64,000 nucleotides of DNA. Source: Fibrobacterota bacterium (GTDB lineage: Bacteria; Fibrobacterota; Chitinivibrionia; Chitinivibrionales; FEN-1185). The notes below the pieces were generated by a model. It saw nothing but the letters and a program-made list of their open reading frames with translations. It was not told where the DNA came from and ran no database searches. The stretch spans positions 62,001-126,000 of the forward strand of contig PLWQ01000040.1 in NCBI GenBank assembly GCA_003165595.1, read 5' to 3'. Made by a program: the position numbers and the translations under genes. Below are positions 18,271 through 27,235 of this stretch, piece by piece. Numbering within the stretch: the stretch's first letter is position 1; every line of letters starts with the position of its first letter.

Positions 18271-19375
18271 ACCCGTAAACGACATCAAGTTTCTGATTTA
18301 CCCCCGCCCATACCTTGTCGGTGGTGAGCGCGTAGTTAAGAACCAGCCCCCTATGGAGGAAATCGAGGTCGAGTCCGAACCCGGCGCTGAAGCAGAATGC
18401 GAAATTCTGCCAGTAATAGTGCGTGTCGGACGTCATGTAACGGTTCATGGTGATGTCGCCGATGCCGGCGCGCAGCCGGAACGTCTGCCACCGGCGCCAT
18501 TCCGCTCCCGTGAACAGCACTGCTTCCATGGAGTTAAGCTTCGTGAATGTGCCGTCCACCGCGTACCCGTCGATGTCGATGTCCCACACAAGGGGGTATC
18601 CTGCCAGTATTCCGCGCCAGGAGCTCGCGAGCACAACGGCGGGTAGTATCATATCGGTGAGGGATGTCGGGCTGCCCTGGTCGCTTGCGCCGCCGGAGTT
18701 CTGCTCCAGAGATTGCGACACCTGCCAATTCATGGCGATGCCCGCCGGAGCCCCGGACAGGATTTGCAGCGGGCTGACGTCGCGAATAGCAAGCGCAATT
18801 GTCAGGCTGTCGGTCAATTTGTATTGCGCGGCGAGCGAAAATCCGCCGACCGCCGTGGCGTCTGAATATTGCAGGCTGGTGCCCACATACGAGGTGGGAA
18901 GCTGCTGGTAGAAGAAACCGATGGAGAGCCCGGCGCTCAGACGCCGCGTAAAGAGGTAACTGAACGCGGCTTTGACCGTGAGCGTGGTGTAGGCCCCGTT
19001 GTCAAGCTTTTCTTCGGATGCGTTGTACAGGTCGTTGAGAAAAGGGTCGCCGCGGTACAGGGCACACAGGCCGATTCCCACGCGCGGCGGCAACTTGAAT
19101 TCAAGGTCGGCGAACGCCTCCGTCTGGCCCTGCGAATACAGTCCCGTGCCCGCCGAAAGCACCCTTTTGTCAACGAGGCACAACTGCGCGGGATTCCACC
19201 AGGAGGCCACGTACGACGGAGCCGCGGTTTGCGCGCCGCCCATGGCCGCCGCCTGCGCATCGACGGGCGCGCGCAGATAGGCCCCCGCTTCGCCGCCGGT
19301 CTGCGCCCAGGTCGCGGCCGACCACAACGCGGCAAAAAGAAGTGCCGTCTTACTTTGCAACAATGATTTTTCCAA
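18266..19375 (-). CDS. PorV-like/UPF0164-type outer-membrane protein
   Basis: A 369-aa exported beta-barrel protein. The signal peptide ends ATWAQ. The mature N-terminus GGEAGAYLRAPVDAQAAAMGGAQTA and SWWNPAQL match the PorV/UPF0164 entry signature (GxAxLxxxxxARAxAMGGA, NPA). Alternating hydrophobic strands run to the end, KLDVVYGF, with a terminal aromatic residue. It overlaps the upstream propeller/FlgD-tail gene by 26 nt, which suggests translational coupling and a joint role in export or display of that protein. The stop lies inside an R3 repeat. Confidence 0.82.
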   Translation of the reverse strand: MEKSLLQSKTALLFAALWSAATWAQTGGEAGAYLRAPVDAQAAAMGGAQTAAPSYVASWWNPAQLCLVDKRVLSAGTGLYSQGQTEAFADLEFKLPPRVGIGLCALYRGDPFLNDLYNASEEKLDNGAYTTLTVKAAFSYLFTRRLSAGLSIGFFYQQLPTSYVGTSLQYSDATAVGGFSLAAQYKLTDSLTIALAIRDVSPLQILSGAPAGIAMNWQVSQSLEQNSGGASDQGSPTSLTDMILPAVVLASSWRGILAGYPLVWDIDIDGYAVDGTFTKLNSMEAVLFTGAEWRRWQTFRLRAGIGDITMNRYMTSDTHYYWQNFAFCFSAGFGLDLDFLHRGLVLNYALTTDKVWAGVNQKLDVVYGF

Positions 19376-20933
19376 AAGAACGCTCTCCGCTCTGCGCCGT
19401 TATTCTGAAGTAGTACACGCCGACGGCGACGCGATTTCCCGCGTTGTTCGTGCCGTCCCAAGTGTCCCTCACGCGGTCGGTGCTTCTGCCGTTGCCGAGG
19501 GGATCGTCTGTGCCCGCTTTACGGTCTTCGTTGGTGATTATGTTCTTCACAAGCGCCATGTTCCAGTCGTACACCGCGATGGTTACCTTGGAAGCCTTCG
19601 AAAGGCTGTAGGCGAAAATGGTGCGTGTCTCCTGGGTATAGTCGCCGGTGAGAATGCCGGGATAGGCGTAGGTCTGCTTGAGGCCGGCCGCTATCTTCCT
19701 CTCACGGTGGACGTAGATAAAAGGAATCCTGCCGCGCTCGCCCTTTCGTTCGTCTCTCGTAAAGAAGAGCCCATTATTGACAACACCGGAAGAAGCGGTT
19801 CCGATCCACAGCGAGCCTGAGGAGTCCGACGAGGGAAGATACAGGACATCGGTGACGTTGTCCGGCGTGTATCCGTCCATGGCCGGCGACATCCTGTCGT
19901 TGAGAAACGACTTGGGGCTGCAGATAAGCGTGTCGGTTGCGGTGCGGACAAGAGTGTCGTTCCTGCTGCCGGCAGCGGCGCGAATGTTGTTGGGCTTTAC
20001 GGAAAGATATACGATGCTGTCCGGGCCAAACGTAAGCGACGTCGCGTTCGCGAGAAAGGAATAGGTTGCCCAGCTTCCCGATGCCGTATCGAATCTGCAC
20101 AGTACCGTGTCCAACCCGCCGCTTGCGCCCTTGAGCGCGATGCTTGCGTACAGCAGGAGAGAGCGGCTGCTCGAAAACACGTCGACGTATCCGTTCATTA
20201 CAGCGGAGGAGGAAGAGAGTTTTGCCGGCAGTGTGTCCCACGAGGTGTCCGCAGAATTGAACCGGTATAGGGTCGACGGGGTGAGAACGCACAATACTGC
20301 GGAGGTTGCTCCCGAGGCCAGGACGCTCACGGCGATCACACGCTTCGACGCATCGGGGAACGGGGTAATGCCGCTCACTGTGTCGAGCTTTGTTATGGCG
20401 GGATCGATGCTTCTGTTTACTTTAGGAAAAAACGCGCGCACGGCTTTATCCCCGGGAGCCCATCGCGTCAGGCCGCCGTCCATGCAGGCGAGCCAGAAAT
20501 AGCCGCCTGCCCAGACCACGCTTGCGGCCTTGAACGCCGAGCTGTCCCGCTTGGTGTTGGAAAGCAAGTCGGGCCTGAACGGTAGCGTTATACTGTCGTA
20601 CGAATGGGACGCGTGCGTGTAGTACCAGATTCTGCCCGTCTTAGCAAACGGCGCGGTGTCGAGGCATGCCACGGCCACGCCGCCGCCGAAGCCCAAGGCA
20701 AGAACAGACAGGGACGCCTTGTACCCGTGCCAGTTGAGCGTGTCCGACGTCGCAATGGTGTAATTGAGCCCCTGGTCCGTTACCATCCAGAGCGTGTCGC
20801 CGTTGCCGGCAAACCCGTAGATATTGTTGCTGGTGATTTCCTTTGTGGGCAGGTCGGCCGCGCTTGCGGCGCACCATGCGCATGCGACAAGCAATACCGC
20901 GCACACCACACGGAGGGAATTATCTCTGGTCAA
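19350..20933 (-). CDS. Secreted propeller-like protein with FlgD-like tail
   Basis: A 527-aa exported protein. A TTG start at 20933 is preferred because it sits after GGAG and directly before the signal peptide (NSLRVVCAVLLVACAWCAASA). The first in-frame ATG (21008) would add 25 residues inside the LolA-like gene. Residues 30-410 look like beta-propeller repeats (SNNIYGFAGNGDTLWMVTDQ, SSGSLWIGTASSGV). Residues about 430-527 form an FlgD-Ig-type domain (VYDWNMALVKNI, DTWDGTNNAGNRVAVGVYYF) ending SFGKIIVAK, common at the C-termini of type IX or surface proteins. It overlaps the PorV-like gene downstream. Confidence 0.75.
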   Translation of the reverse strand: MTRDNSLRVVCAVLLVACAWCAASAADLPTKEITSNNIYGFAGNGDTLWMVTDQGLNYTIATSDTLNWHGYKASLSVLALGFGGGVAVACLDTAPFAKTGRIWYYTHASHSYDSITLPFRPDLLSNTKRDSSAFKAASVVWAGGYFWLACMDGGLTRWAPGDKAVRAFFPKVNRSIDPAITKLDTVSGITPFPDASKRVIAVSVLASGATSAVLCVLTPSTLYRFNSADTSWDTLPAKLSSSSAVMNGYVDVFSSSRSLLLYASIALKGASGGLDTVLCRFDTASGSWATYSFLANATSLTFGPDSIVYLSVKPNNIRAAAGSRNDTLVRTATDTLICSPKSFLNDRMSPAMDGYTPDNVTDVLYLPSSDSSGSLWIGTASSGVVNNGLFFTRDERKGERGRIPFIYVHRERKIAAGLKQTYAYPGILTGDYTQETRTIFAYSLSKASKVTIAVYDWNMALVKNIITNEDRKAGTDDPLGNGRSTDRVRDTWDGTNNAGNRVAVGVYYFRITAQSGERSFGKIIVAK

Positions 20934-21579
20934 GAACTCGCGCTCCTTTCGGCGGATCGAATTCGAAGGTTTTCGCCGGCGCGGCTTTGCCCAGCGCGGT
21001 TTTGGCAAACGAATAGGTACTTTCGTTCCCCGTCTTGTCTATCACGAACAGGCGCACCACGGCCCCGGTCTTTTTGTCGGCAACGATGCGCACCAGCAAA
21101 ACCTCCGCGCTTTGTTTGGCTGATGCCGAGTCGGCCTTCCATTCAAGCACGGCGTTTGTGCCTTGTGCGGCCTTGGCCGCAAGCGGATACGAGGAACAAT
21201 ACCTGGACACCGCGCGGGACGGCAGCAGGGCGTCATCGGCGGATGTAAGTTGCTTGATAACTACCTGGCCAAGGGTCTGGTCGTATTGCCACAGGGTTTT
21301 GCCGTTGGACACCCATAGCCCGCTCCCCAGTTGAATGCGGAACCTGTCGCCGGGCGCCAAAACAATCGATCCGTGCCGCGTCTCCTCTTTTTCCCGGACC
21401 TTCCATAAAATATGCACGTCGAACGAGGCCGACAAAGGCGTTTGCCCGGAATAGTTCGCCTTGATCCTGTCCAGCAGCGTGCCTTGTTGACAAAAACAAG
21501 ATGCCGCCGCGACGCACAGGAAAAAGGCCATCGTACGTCGATGGTTCACACTGTCCCCAAAAGAAAGAATTACGCGCAT
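20920..21579 (-). CDS. LolA-like outer-membrane lipoprotein carrier
   Basis: A 219-aa exported protein. The N-terminus contains a signal peptide (RRTMAFFLCVAAASCFC, likely cut before QQ). The mature part has the LolA half-barrel pattern: LLDRIKANYSGQTPLSASFD, then GSIVLAPGDRFRIQLGSGLWVSNGKTLWQYD. LolA chaperones lipoproteins across the periplasm to LolB. The start is uncertain: an ATG at 21579, a GTG at 21549 or an ATG at 21531 all keep the signal peptide. It follows ftsK by 39 nt and overlaps the next gene by 14 nt. ftsK-lolA adjacency is common in bacteria. Confidence 0.85.
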   Translation of the reverse strand: MRVILSFGDSVNHRRTMAFFLCVAAASCFCQQGTLLDRIKANYSGQTPLSASFDVHILWKVREKEETRHGSIVLAPGDRFRIQLGSGLWVSNGKTLWQYDQTLGQVVIKQLTSADDALLPSRAVSRYCSSYPLAAKAAQGTNAVLEWKADSASAKQSAEVLLVRIVADKKTGAVVRLFVIDKTGNESTYSFAKTALGKAAPAKTFEFDPPKGARVLDQR

Positions 21580-21618
21580 GCCGTGAAAATGTTTATGACG
21601 GGCCGCAATCTTCCGGCA

Positions 21619-24102
21619 TTACAGCTGGGGGGCCTGCGTGCCGCCCGCGGCACCAGCCCGGACATTCTGGATAAATCCTTCGAGTTCGTCGGGCTTCATG
21701 CGCACCTCGCGCATCTTGCTGCCCTCGGCCGGCCCCACGATGCCTGCCTGCTCCAGTTCGTCCATGATGCGGCCGGCGCGAGCGTACCCGATTTTCATCC
21801 TGCGCTGCAAAAGCGACGTTGAACCCTGGCCGATGCCCACAATGAGACGCGCGGCCTCTTCGAACAGGTCGTCCCGGCCGCCATCGGTGCTGTATGCATC
21901 GGGCCCTGCCGAAGCGTCGCCCACAAGGTCGGAGAAATTCTCGAATTTCTCCATTTCGTATTTCTGCTTGTTGATTTCATTCACGAGTTTTTCCACGTCA
22001 GCCTCGGAAATATACGCGCCGTGGTATCGCTCGAGGTCGGGTGCGCCGTTGCGCAAAAACAGCATGTCGCCCATGCCCAGAAGCTGCTCCGCGCCTATGT
22101 GCCCGAGGATGGTACGCGAGTCGACGGATTGAATGGTGCGAAATGCGATGCGCGAGGCCAGGTTGGCCTTGATGGGGCCGGTGATGATGTCCACCGACGG
22201 CCGCTGCGTGGCTACCACGAGGTGGATGCCTGCGGCGCGTCCGAGTTGCGCAATACGAAGGATGTGGCTTTCCACGTCTTTGGACGCGGTGAGCATGAGG
22301 TCGGCGAGCTCGTCCACGAAAATTACAAGGTGAGGCATGGGCTTTGTCTCTTCTTCCGTGAGCAACCCCTCCTCGTAATTCTTTGTTTGCAAACGGTTAT
22401 TGAAGGATTCGATATCGCGCGTGCCCTTGAGCTTTTTGAGCAGACCAAACCGGCGCTGTATCTCCATCACGGCCCAGTACAGGGCTTTTACCGCCTCCTT
22501 GGGCTCGGTCACTACGGGGGATACGAGATGCGGAATGCCTTCGTAAATGGTAAGCTCCACTTTCTTCGGGTCTATCATGATGAGCCGTAGCTCTTCCGGG
22601 GTTTTGGTCATGAGCAGGCTGCAGAGAATGGAGTTGATGCACACGCTCTTGCCCGACCCGGTCTGGCCGGCAACCAGAAGATGCGGCATCTTGTCTATGT
22701 CGGTAACAAACGGAAGCCCGGAAATGTTCTGGCCGACTATCATGGGCAGTTTCGCCTTGGCCTTGCGGAACGCCTCGGACAGAAGGATGTGCTTGAAGTG
22801 GACTATCTGCTTGTTTCTGTTGGGCAGCTCGATGCCGATGGCCGCCTTGCCAGGGATGGGAGCTTCGATACGGATTTTTTGCCCGCCCACGGCCATGGCG
22901 ATATCGTTTTGTAAATTGATGACCTTGCTTACCTTGACGCCGGGCGCGAGTTCTATTTCGTAGCGCGTGACAACCGGGCCCGAGCACACGTTGAACACCT
23001 TGCCCTCGATGTCGAAATTGAGCAGGGTCTTTTCGAGGATCTGCGAGTTCTGGCGGATGGCCTCTTCGTCGACCTGCAGGGCGGTTTCGGGCGGGGCCGA
23101 AAGAATGTCCGGGTCCGGAAGTTTGTAGGGTTTTTGCGGGCCGATGGGTTTCTTCGACGCCCCCGGCAAAGCCTCCCTACGGCCGGATTCTGCTCCGTCA
23201 AGGTCTTCCGGCGTCTCGTCTCCGGGCCCGGTTTCGTCGCCTGCCTCCTGCGGCACCTTCATTGTGGTGATCTTGATGGGCTCCTTGAGCTTTGCCCGGA
23301 AGGCCTGCAAGTCCTTTTCCTGCTGCATCTGGTGATCGAGTTCCACCTGGTCGACTCCGTCGTTATCGCGGCCGGCAACGGCCAAAGCGGCGCCTTTCTT
23401 CTGCTTTGCATCGGCGGGCGAGGGCTTTTCCGCGGGTTTGGCGTCGCGTTTTGCAACAATGACCCGCAGCCACAGCACTGCCGCCTTGACAAAACGGTAC
23501 ACTGCCGCGCCCGCAGCAACCATGGTGATACGAAAGCAGAGCAGGCCGGTTATGACGATTGCGAAAAACGACAGGAAATACGGTCCGAACCGGTGCGCGC
23601 CGAACAGGTAATGCAGGGCGTAGGTGAGCGAATTGCCGATGTAATTGTCGCTGACGGCAAACGTTCCCCTGGCCAGGGCCGGCAGGTTGCCGATGGAAAC
23701 GACCAGAGAAATCTCCGCAATAAAAGCGCCCATAAAAATGAGCGTGCTTGCAGGCAGCTCAGAACCGGTGAGATTCTTCCAGCCGACCACGCCAAGCCCG
23801 ACCGGTATGAGGACCGCCGCAACTGCGCCGAACAGGTATACGAGCCCCTTGGACATCGCGGTTCCAAGGTACGGCCCGAGGATGTTCTCGGAGTTATTGA
23901 CAAAATAGGAGAGCAGGGAAATCGAGACGAGCAGTCCCAGAGCAAGGAAGGCAACGCCCCACACCTCGTAGGCGAGATTGGACGGTTTTCTGGGCCGGCT
24001 CTGCCGTTTCTCGCGTGTCCGGTGTTCCCGCTGCGGCGATTCGCCGACCTCTTCGGCTTCGGCCTCTTCGTTTTTCTCGCCGTTTTTTGCCGTTGTTGTC
24101 AT
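21619..24102 (-). CDS. ftsK: DNA translocase FtsK
   Basis: An 827-aa FtsK/SpoIIIE motor that pumps chromosomes at the division septum and promotes dimer resolution. Residues 45-205 hold four or more membrane segments. A charged linker (215-345) leads to the alpha/beta motor. Walker A is GQTGSGKS (479-486) and Walker B is VIFVDELAD (593-601). The C-terminal gamma winged helix is recognisable in STSLLQRRMKIGYARAGRIM, the usual KOPS-binding segment. Start at 24102 (MTTTAKNGEKNEE) follows the ThiD2-like stop by 7 nt; a longer frame upstream overlaps that gene and has no similarity. Confidence 0.96.
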   Translation of the reverse strand: MTTTAKNGEKNEEAEAEEVGESPQREHRTREKRQSRPRKPSNLAYEVWGVAFLALGLLVSISLLSYFVNNSENILGPYLGTAMSKGLVYLFGAVAAVLIPVGLGVVGWKNLTGSELPASTLIFMGAFIAEISLVVSIGNLPALARGTFAVSDNYIGNSLTYALHYLFGAHRFGPYFLSFFAIVITGLLCFRITMVAAGAAVYRFVKAAVLWLRVIVAKRDAKPAEKPSPADAKQKKGAALAVAGRDNDGVDQVELDHQMQQEKDLQAFRAKLKEPIKITTMKVPQEAGDETGPGDETPEDLDGAESGRREALPGASKKPIGPQKPYKLPDPDILSAPPETALQVDEEAIRQNSQILEKTLLNFDIEGKVFNVCSGPVVTRYEIELAPGVKVSKVINLQNDIAMAVGGQKIRIEAPIPGKAAIGIELPNRNKQIVHFKHILLSEAFRKAKAKLPMIVGQNISGLPFVTDIDKMPHLLVAGQTGSGKSVCINSILCSLLMTKTPEELRLIMIDPKKVELTIYEGIPHLVSPVVTEPKEAVKALYWAVMEIQRRFGLLKKLKGTRDIESFNNRLQTKNYEEGLLTEEETKPMPHLVIFVDELADLMLTASKDVESHILRIAQLGRAAGIHLVVATQRPSVDIITGPIKANLASRIAFRTIQSVDSRTILGHIGAEQLLGMGDMLFLRNGAPDLERYHGAYISEADVEKLVNEINKQKYEMEKFENFSDLVGDASAGPDAYSTDGGRDDLFEEAARLIVGIGQGSTSLLQRRMKIGYARAGRIMDELEQAGIVGPAEGSKMREVRMKPDELEGFIQNVRAGAAGGTQAPQL

Positions 24103-24109
24103 GCTGATG

Positions 24110-24541
24110 CTACTCCGAAAATTCCATTTCGAGCGTATACAGGGAAAACCGTAGCGCTTTTGCCTTCTCCGACAGGGCCGGGGCGGTCGAGACTTTTGCA
24201 AATTCTTCGATGACGCGCGCCGCTTCCTGTCCGCGCTTGAAATTCGCCCGCAGGACATCCCTCCCGCTCGTGCGGGTGAGCTCTTCGGGCCGGTTTACAT
24301 TCGCAAAAGGGTCCGAGGCCACATCCCGGCTCGCAAGCAGCGCCTGCGCGCCGAACACAGCTTCAACGCCTTCAAGGGAGTGCCGCATGCGCTTGAGGGA
24401 TGCGGCGAGCCGCTTGTCGGCCGACGCAAACCGGTAATATTCTTCTATCACCCTGAGCGCCTCGCGCAGGCGGTTGAGGTTCGCGTCGATGATGCGCAGG
24501 ACCTGCTTGCCGGTGATGGTTTTTTCGGCGCGTGCGGTCAT
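24110..24541 (-). CDS. Stand-alone ThiD2-like domain protein
   Basis: A 143-aa all-helical protein matching the domain fused N-terminally to some thiamine-phosphate synthases (ThiD2). Its marks are RIIDANLNRLREALRVIEEYYRF and, as an internal second half, NFKRGQEAARVIEEFAKV. ThiD2 has been reported to phosphorylate hydroxymethylpyrimidine phosphate in bacteria lacking ThiD. Here no ThiE domain follows; the gene ends 7 nt before ftsK. Either a separate thiE exists elsewhere or the protein has another role. The family match is by pattern, so activity is inferred. Confidence 0.75.
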   Translation of the reverse strand: MTARAEKTITGKQVLRIIDANLNRLREALRVIEEYYRFASADKRLAASLKRMRHSLEGVEAVFGAQALLASRDVASDPFANVNRPEELTRTSGRDVLRANFKRGQEAARVIEEFAKVSTAPALSEKAKALRFSLYTLEMEFSE

Positions 24542-24752
24542 TGTCGAAGGCGACGCTTCTCTCCGAATAGGTTGTGAGCCTCAATAATTATCCATAAAAT
24601 ATACGTAATGGGACATGGGGCCGAATTTGCAAAATGGCACGAGATGGAAGGATGTGCCGCCGACGATATAGAAATGCACCTGCGCCGGTATTAATTTTAT
24701 CCTGTACCGAAATCGGACCAGTGCAACCGATCAAATTCATTTCCGGAGCCGC

Positions 24753-25121
24753 ATGTTCGAGATCTCTTCCGAGGGCAGTTTTTCCGCCGCGCATCACCTT
24801 AACTGCTACGACGGCCCGTGCGAGAACGTTCACGGCCACAACTGGCTGGTGCGCGCGGTTGTCGCATGCGAAACGCTCAACGAGCTCGGCATCGGCATCG
24901 ACTTCCGGACCCTGCGAACCGCGCTCGCCGACATACTCAAGGAGCTTGATCACACCGACCTCAACACCATCTTTGATGCAAAAAAGCAGAACCCGTCGTC
25001 CGAGAACTGCGCCAAGCACATTCTCGAGCGGCTCGAAATCGCGCTTGCCCGGGAACGATGCCGGGTGATGCGCGTCGAGGTGACCGAAACTCCCGGCAAC
25101 ACGGCAGCCTATTTCCGGTAA
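24753..25121 (+). CDS. queD: 6-carboxy-tetrahydropterin synthase QueD
   Basis: A 122-aa QueD/PTPS-family enzyme that makes 6-carboxy-5,6,7,8-tetrahydropterin from dihydroneopterin triphosphate, the first committed step of queuosine. Zinc ligands are the HH at 14-15 and H27/H29 in CENVHGHNW; Cys23 is the catalytic cysteine. The pair LDHTDLN and the C-terminal VEVTETPGNTAAYF complete the family pattern. First gene of a queD-queE-queC operon, divergent from the thiD2-like/ftsK operon. Confidence 0.95.
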   Translation: MFEISSEGSFSAAHHLNCYDGPCENVHGHNWLVRAVVACETLNELGIGIDFRTLRTALADILKELDHTDLNTIFDAKKQNPSSENCAKHILERLEIALARERCRVMRVEVTETPGNTAAYFR

Positions 25122-25124
25122 CCC

Positions 25125-25763
25125 ATGCTTACCGTATGCGAATTGTTCACGAGCATTCAAGGCGAATCGACCTTCGCCGGAGAGGTGTGCGCGTTTGTGC
25201 GGCTGTCCGGGTGCAACCTGGCGTGTTCGTACTGCGACTCGGCCTATGCCCGCGAACCGGGCACGCCGGAGAGCGTCGATGCCGTGTACGACTGGGTGCG
25301 GTCGCAGCGAAGCCGGCTGGTGGAGATCACGGGCGGCGAGCCGCTGCTGCAAAAAGACATCGAAGACCTGGCCTGCCGCCTGTGCGACGACGGCCACACC
25401 GTGCTCATCGAAACCAACGGGACCGTCGATATTTCGCGCTTACCCGAGCCGTGCGTGCGTGTTGTTGATGTCAAGTGCCCGGGAAGCGGCGCGGGCGGGT
25501 CGTTTCGCATGAACAACCTGAACGAGCTCCGTCCGCACGACGAATGCAAGTTCGTGCTTTCCGACCGCGCGGATTTCGACTGGGCACGCGAGTTTGTCGC
25601 GCGGCACCGGCTTACCGCGAAATGCACCGTTATTTTCTCTCCGGCATGGAGCCTTCTTTCACCCAAGGACCTTGCGGAATGGATGCTTGCAGACAACTCG
25701 GGCGCGCGGCTCGGGCTGCAATTGCAGAAATACTTGTGGGGCGATGCGGCACGGGGACGGTAA
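25125..25763 (+). CDS. queE: 7-carboxy-7-deazaguanine synthase QueE
   Basis: A 212-aa radical SAM enzyme that rearranges carboxy-tetrahydropterin to 7-carboxy-7-deazaguanine. The start [16 protein letters not shown] is typical of QueE. The cluster motif is C30-x3-C34-x2-C37 (CNLACSYC), then the SAM-binding [10 protein letters not shown] and ETNGT. The C-terminal LQLQKYLWG is also conserved. It follows queD by 3 nt and ends 1 nt before queC. Confidence 0.95.
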   Translation: MLTVCELFTSIQGESTFAGEVCAFVRLSGCNLACSYCDSAYAREPGTPESVDAVYDWVRSQRSRLVEITGGEPLLQKDIEDLACRLCDDGHTVLIETNGTVDISRLPEPCVRVVDVKCPGSGAGGSFRMNNLNELRPHDECKFVLSDRADFDWAREFVARHRLTAKCTVIFSPAWSLLSPKDLAEWMLADNSGARLGLQLQKYLWGDAARGR

Positions 25764-25764
25764 C

Positions 25765-26463
25765 ATGCCAAAGAATGCGGTGGTCCTTCTCAGCGGCGGC
25801 CTCGACTCGGCCACGTGCATGGCTATTGCGAAATCGGAAGGCCTTGAAATCTACGCCCTCAGCTTCGACTACGGACAGCGGCACCGGGTGGAGCTTCGCG
25901 CGGCGCGCCGCGTTGCCAGAGCCTTCGGAGCAAGAGAACACCGCGTGGTGCGCATCGACAAGGCCGCGCTTGCCGGGTCATCCCTTACGTCAAGAAAGGC
26001 GGTGCCCAAGAACCGGTCGCCGTCGCGCATGATTTCCCGCATTCCCAGCACCTACGTGCCCGCCCGCAACACCATTTTCCTTGCGTATGCGCTTGCCTAT
26101 GCGGAACAGATCCGTTCCGCCGACGTCTTCATCGGCGTCAATGCGCTCGACTATTCTGGGTATCCCGATTGCAGACCAGAATTTATCGCCGCGTTCGAGC
26201 GCATGGCAAACCTTGCCACCAAGGCCGGGGTGGCGGGCAGGCGCATTTCGATTCACGCGCCGCTCGTCAAATTGACTAAAGCGCAGATCATCAGAAAAGG
26301 CATCGCGCTCGGCGTGGATTACTCGCTCACGCACTCTTGCTATGATCCGCTGCCCTCCGGCGCCGCATGCGGCGCGTGCGACAGCTGCCTGCTGCGCAAG
26401 AAGGGGTTTCGTGAGGCAGGGGTGGAGGACCCGACGAAGTATCGGCCCACAAATAAGCGGTAA
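25765..26463 (+). CDS. queC: 7-cyano-7-deazaguanine synthase QueC
   Basis: A 232-aa ATP-dependent enzyme converting carboxydeazaguanine to preQ0. The PP-loop is SGGLDSAT (10-17), with [12 protein letters not shown] and [18 protein letters not shown] as family motifs. Zinc-binding cysteines lie near the end ([18 protein letters not shown]). ATG at 25765 follows GGGGACGG; a longer frame upstream overlaps queE and is not used. No queF or tgt is in view, so the pathway must be completed elsewhere. Confidence 0.96.
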   Translation: MPKNAVVLLSGGLDSATCMAIAKSEGLEIYALSFDYGQRHRVELRAARRVARAFGAREHRVVRIDKAALAGSSLTSRKAVPKNRSPSRMISRIPSTYVPARNTIFLAYALAYAEQIRSADVFIGVNALDYSGYPDCRPEFIAAFERMANLATKAGVAGRRISIHAPLVKLTKAQIIRKGIALGVDYSLTHSCYDPLPSGAACGACDSCLLRKKGFREAGVEDPTKYRPTNKR

Positions 26464-26578
26464 CTCATCACTCTTTGCAGATCCCGGATTTTGTTTCCCG
26501 CCGCGTATCTACTATTTTCCTGTGGCGGCCGAGAACCGGCCGCCTCTGTTCCCACCAGCATAACCCAAGGGAGGCCCC

Positions 26579-27211
26579 GTGAGACCCATTCGTTTGTTGT
26601 TGTTGCTAGCCGCTTCGGTGCTTTTCTTCGCGAGCGCTGCCGGCGCCAAGTCTTTGCTCGAAAAATCGATCTATTGGGTAAACCCGCAGACCGGAAAAAT
26701 GGACAGCACCAAATACTGGAAGATATACATAGGGAAATATCCGGCCATAACGCTCGTGAGGAAGTTCCCGGGTGAGGATTCCCTTCCTGTCAATTCTGAC
26801 ATCAACCTTACCGTCATGTCCAGCGGCTATATCGAAGGATACGGCTACACGCGCAAGGGCCGCGTCGATTGCATGGCGGTATTTGTGGTCGACACCGGGA
26901 CCGGCGCAATTAAGCTTCCTGTGGACAGCATCGAGTACATGTTCGCGGGCGGCGCAAAGGTAAAGCCGAGGGGCATCAAAGTGTGCGACGCCGCGATCGA
27001 CGTTGAGGGCAACAAGGTTTCCGGCGTCAAAGAGATGCAGCTCACAAAGTACAAACTCGTGATTGACGTGGACGAACGAAACCTCAAGCCGATGGGCGAT
27101 TTCGATATAGACTTTTTTTCGTTTTCCAAGACCGGGCTGGCTGCGGCGCAAAAGGCGCAAAAAGGAACGGCCAGTGCAGCCCCGGCGCCGGCGGAAAAAT
27201 CCGATAAGTAA
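26579..27211 (+). CDS. Secreted hypothetical protein
   Basis: A 210-aa exported protein of unknown function. GTG start at 26579 is set by AAGGGAGG five nt upstream. The signal peptide (RPIRLLLLLAASVLFFASAAGA) is clear. The mature part looks beta-rich (YWKIYIGKYPAITLVRKF, GRVDCMAVFVVDTGTGAIKLP) with two cysteines that could pair, and ends in an Ala/Pro/Lys-rich tail from about residue 190. It is transcribed after queC with a 115-nt gap and converges on the GGDEF gene 24 nt away. Confidence 0.7.
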   Translation: MRPIRLLLLLAASVLFFASAAGAKSLLEKSIYWVNPQTGKMDSTKYWKIYIGKYPAITLVRKFPGEDSLPVNSDINLTVMSSGYIEGYGYTRKGRVDCMAVFVVDTGTGAIKLPVDSIEYMFAGGAKVKPRGIKVCDAAIDVEGNKVSGVKEMQLTKYKLVIDVDERNLKPMGDFDIDFFSFSKTGLAAAQKAQKGTASAAPAPAEKSDK

Positions 27212-27235
27212 AGCTTGGCCCGTTGCGCTGCGGAT

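Noticed and set aside
24542-24752. preQ1 riboswitch before queD
   Set aside because: No preQ1-I or preQ1-II core could be found in the leader.
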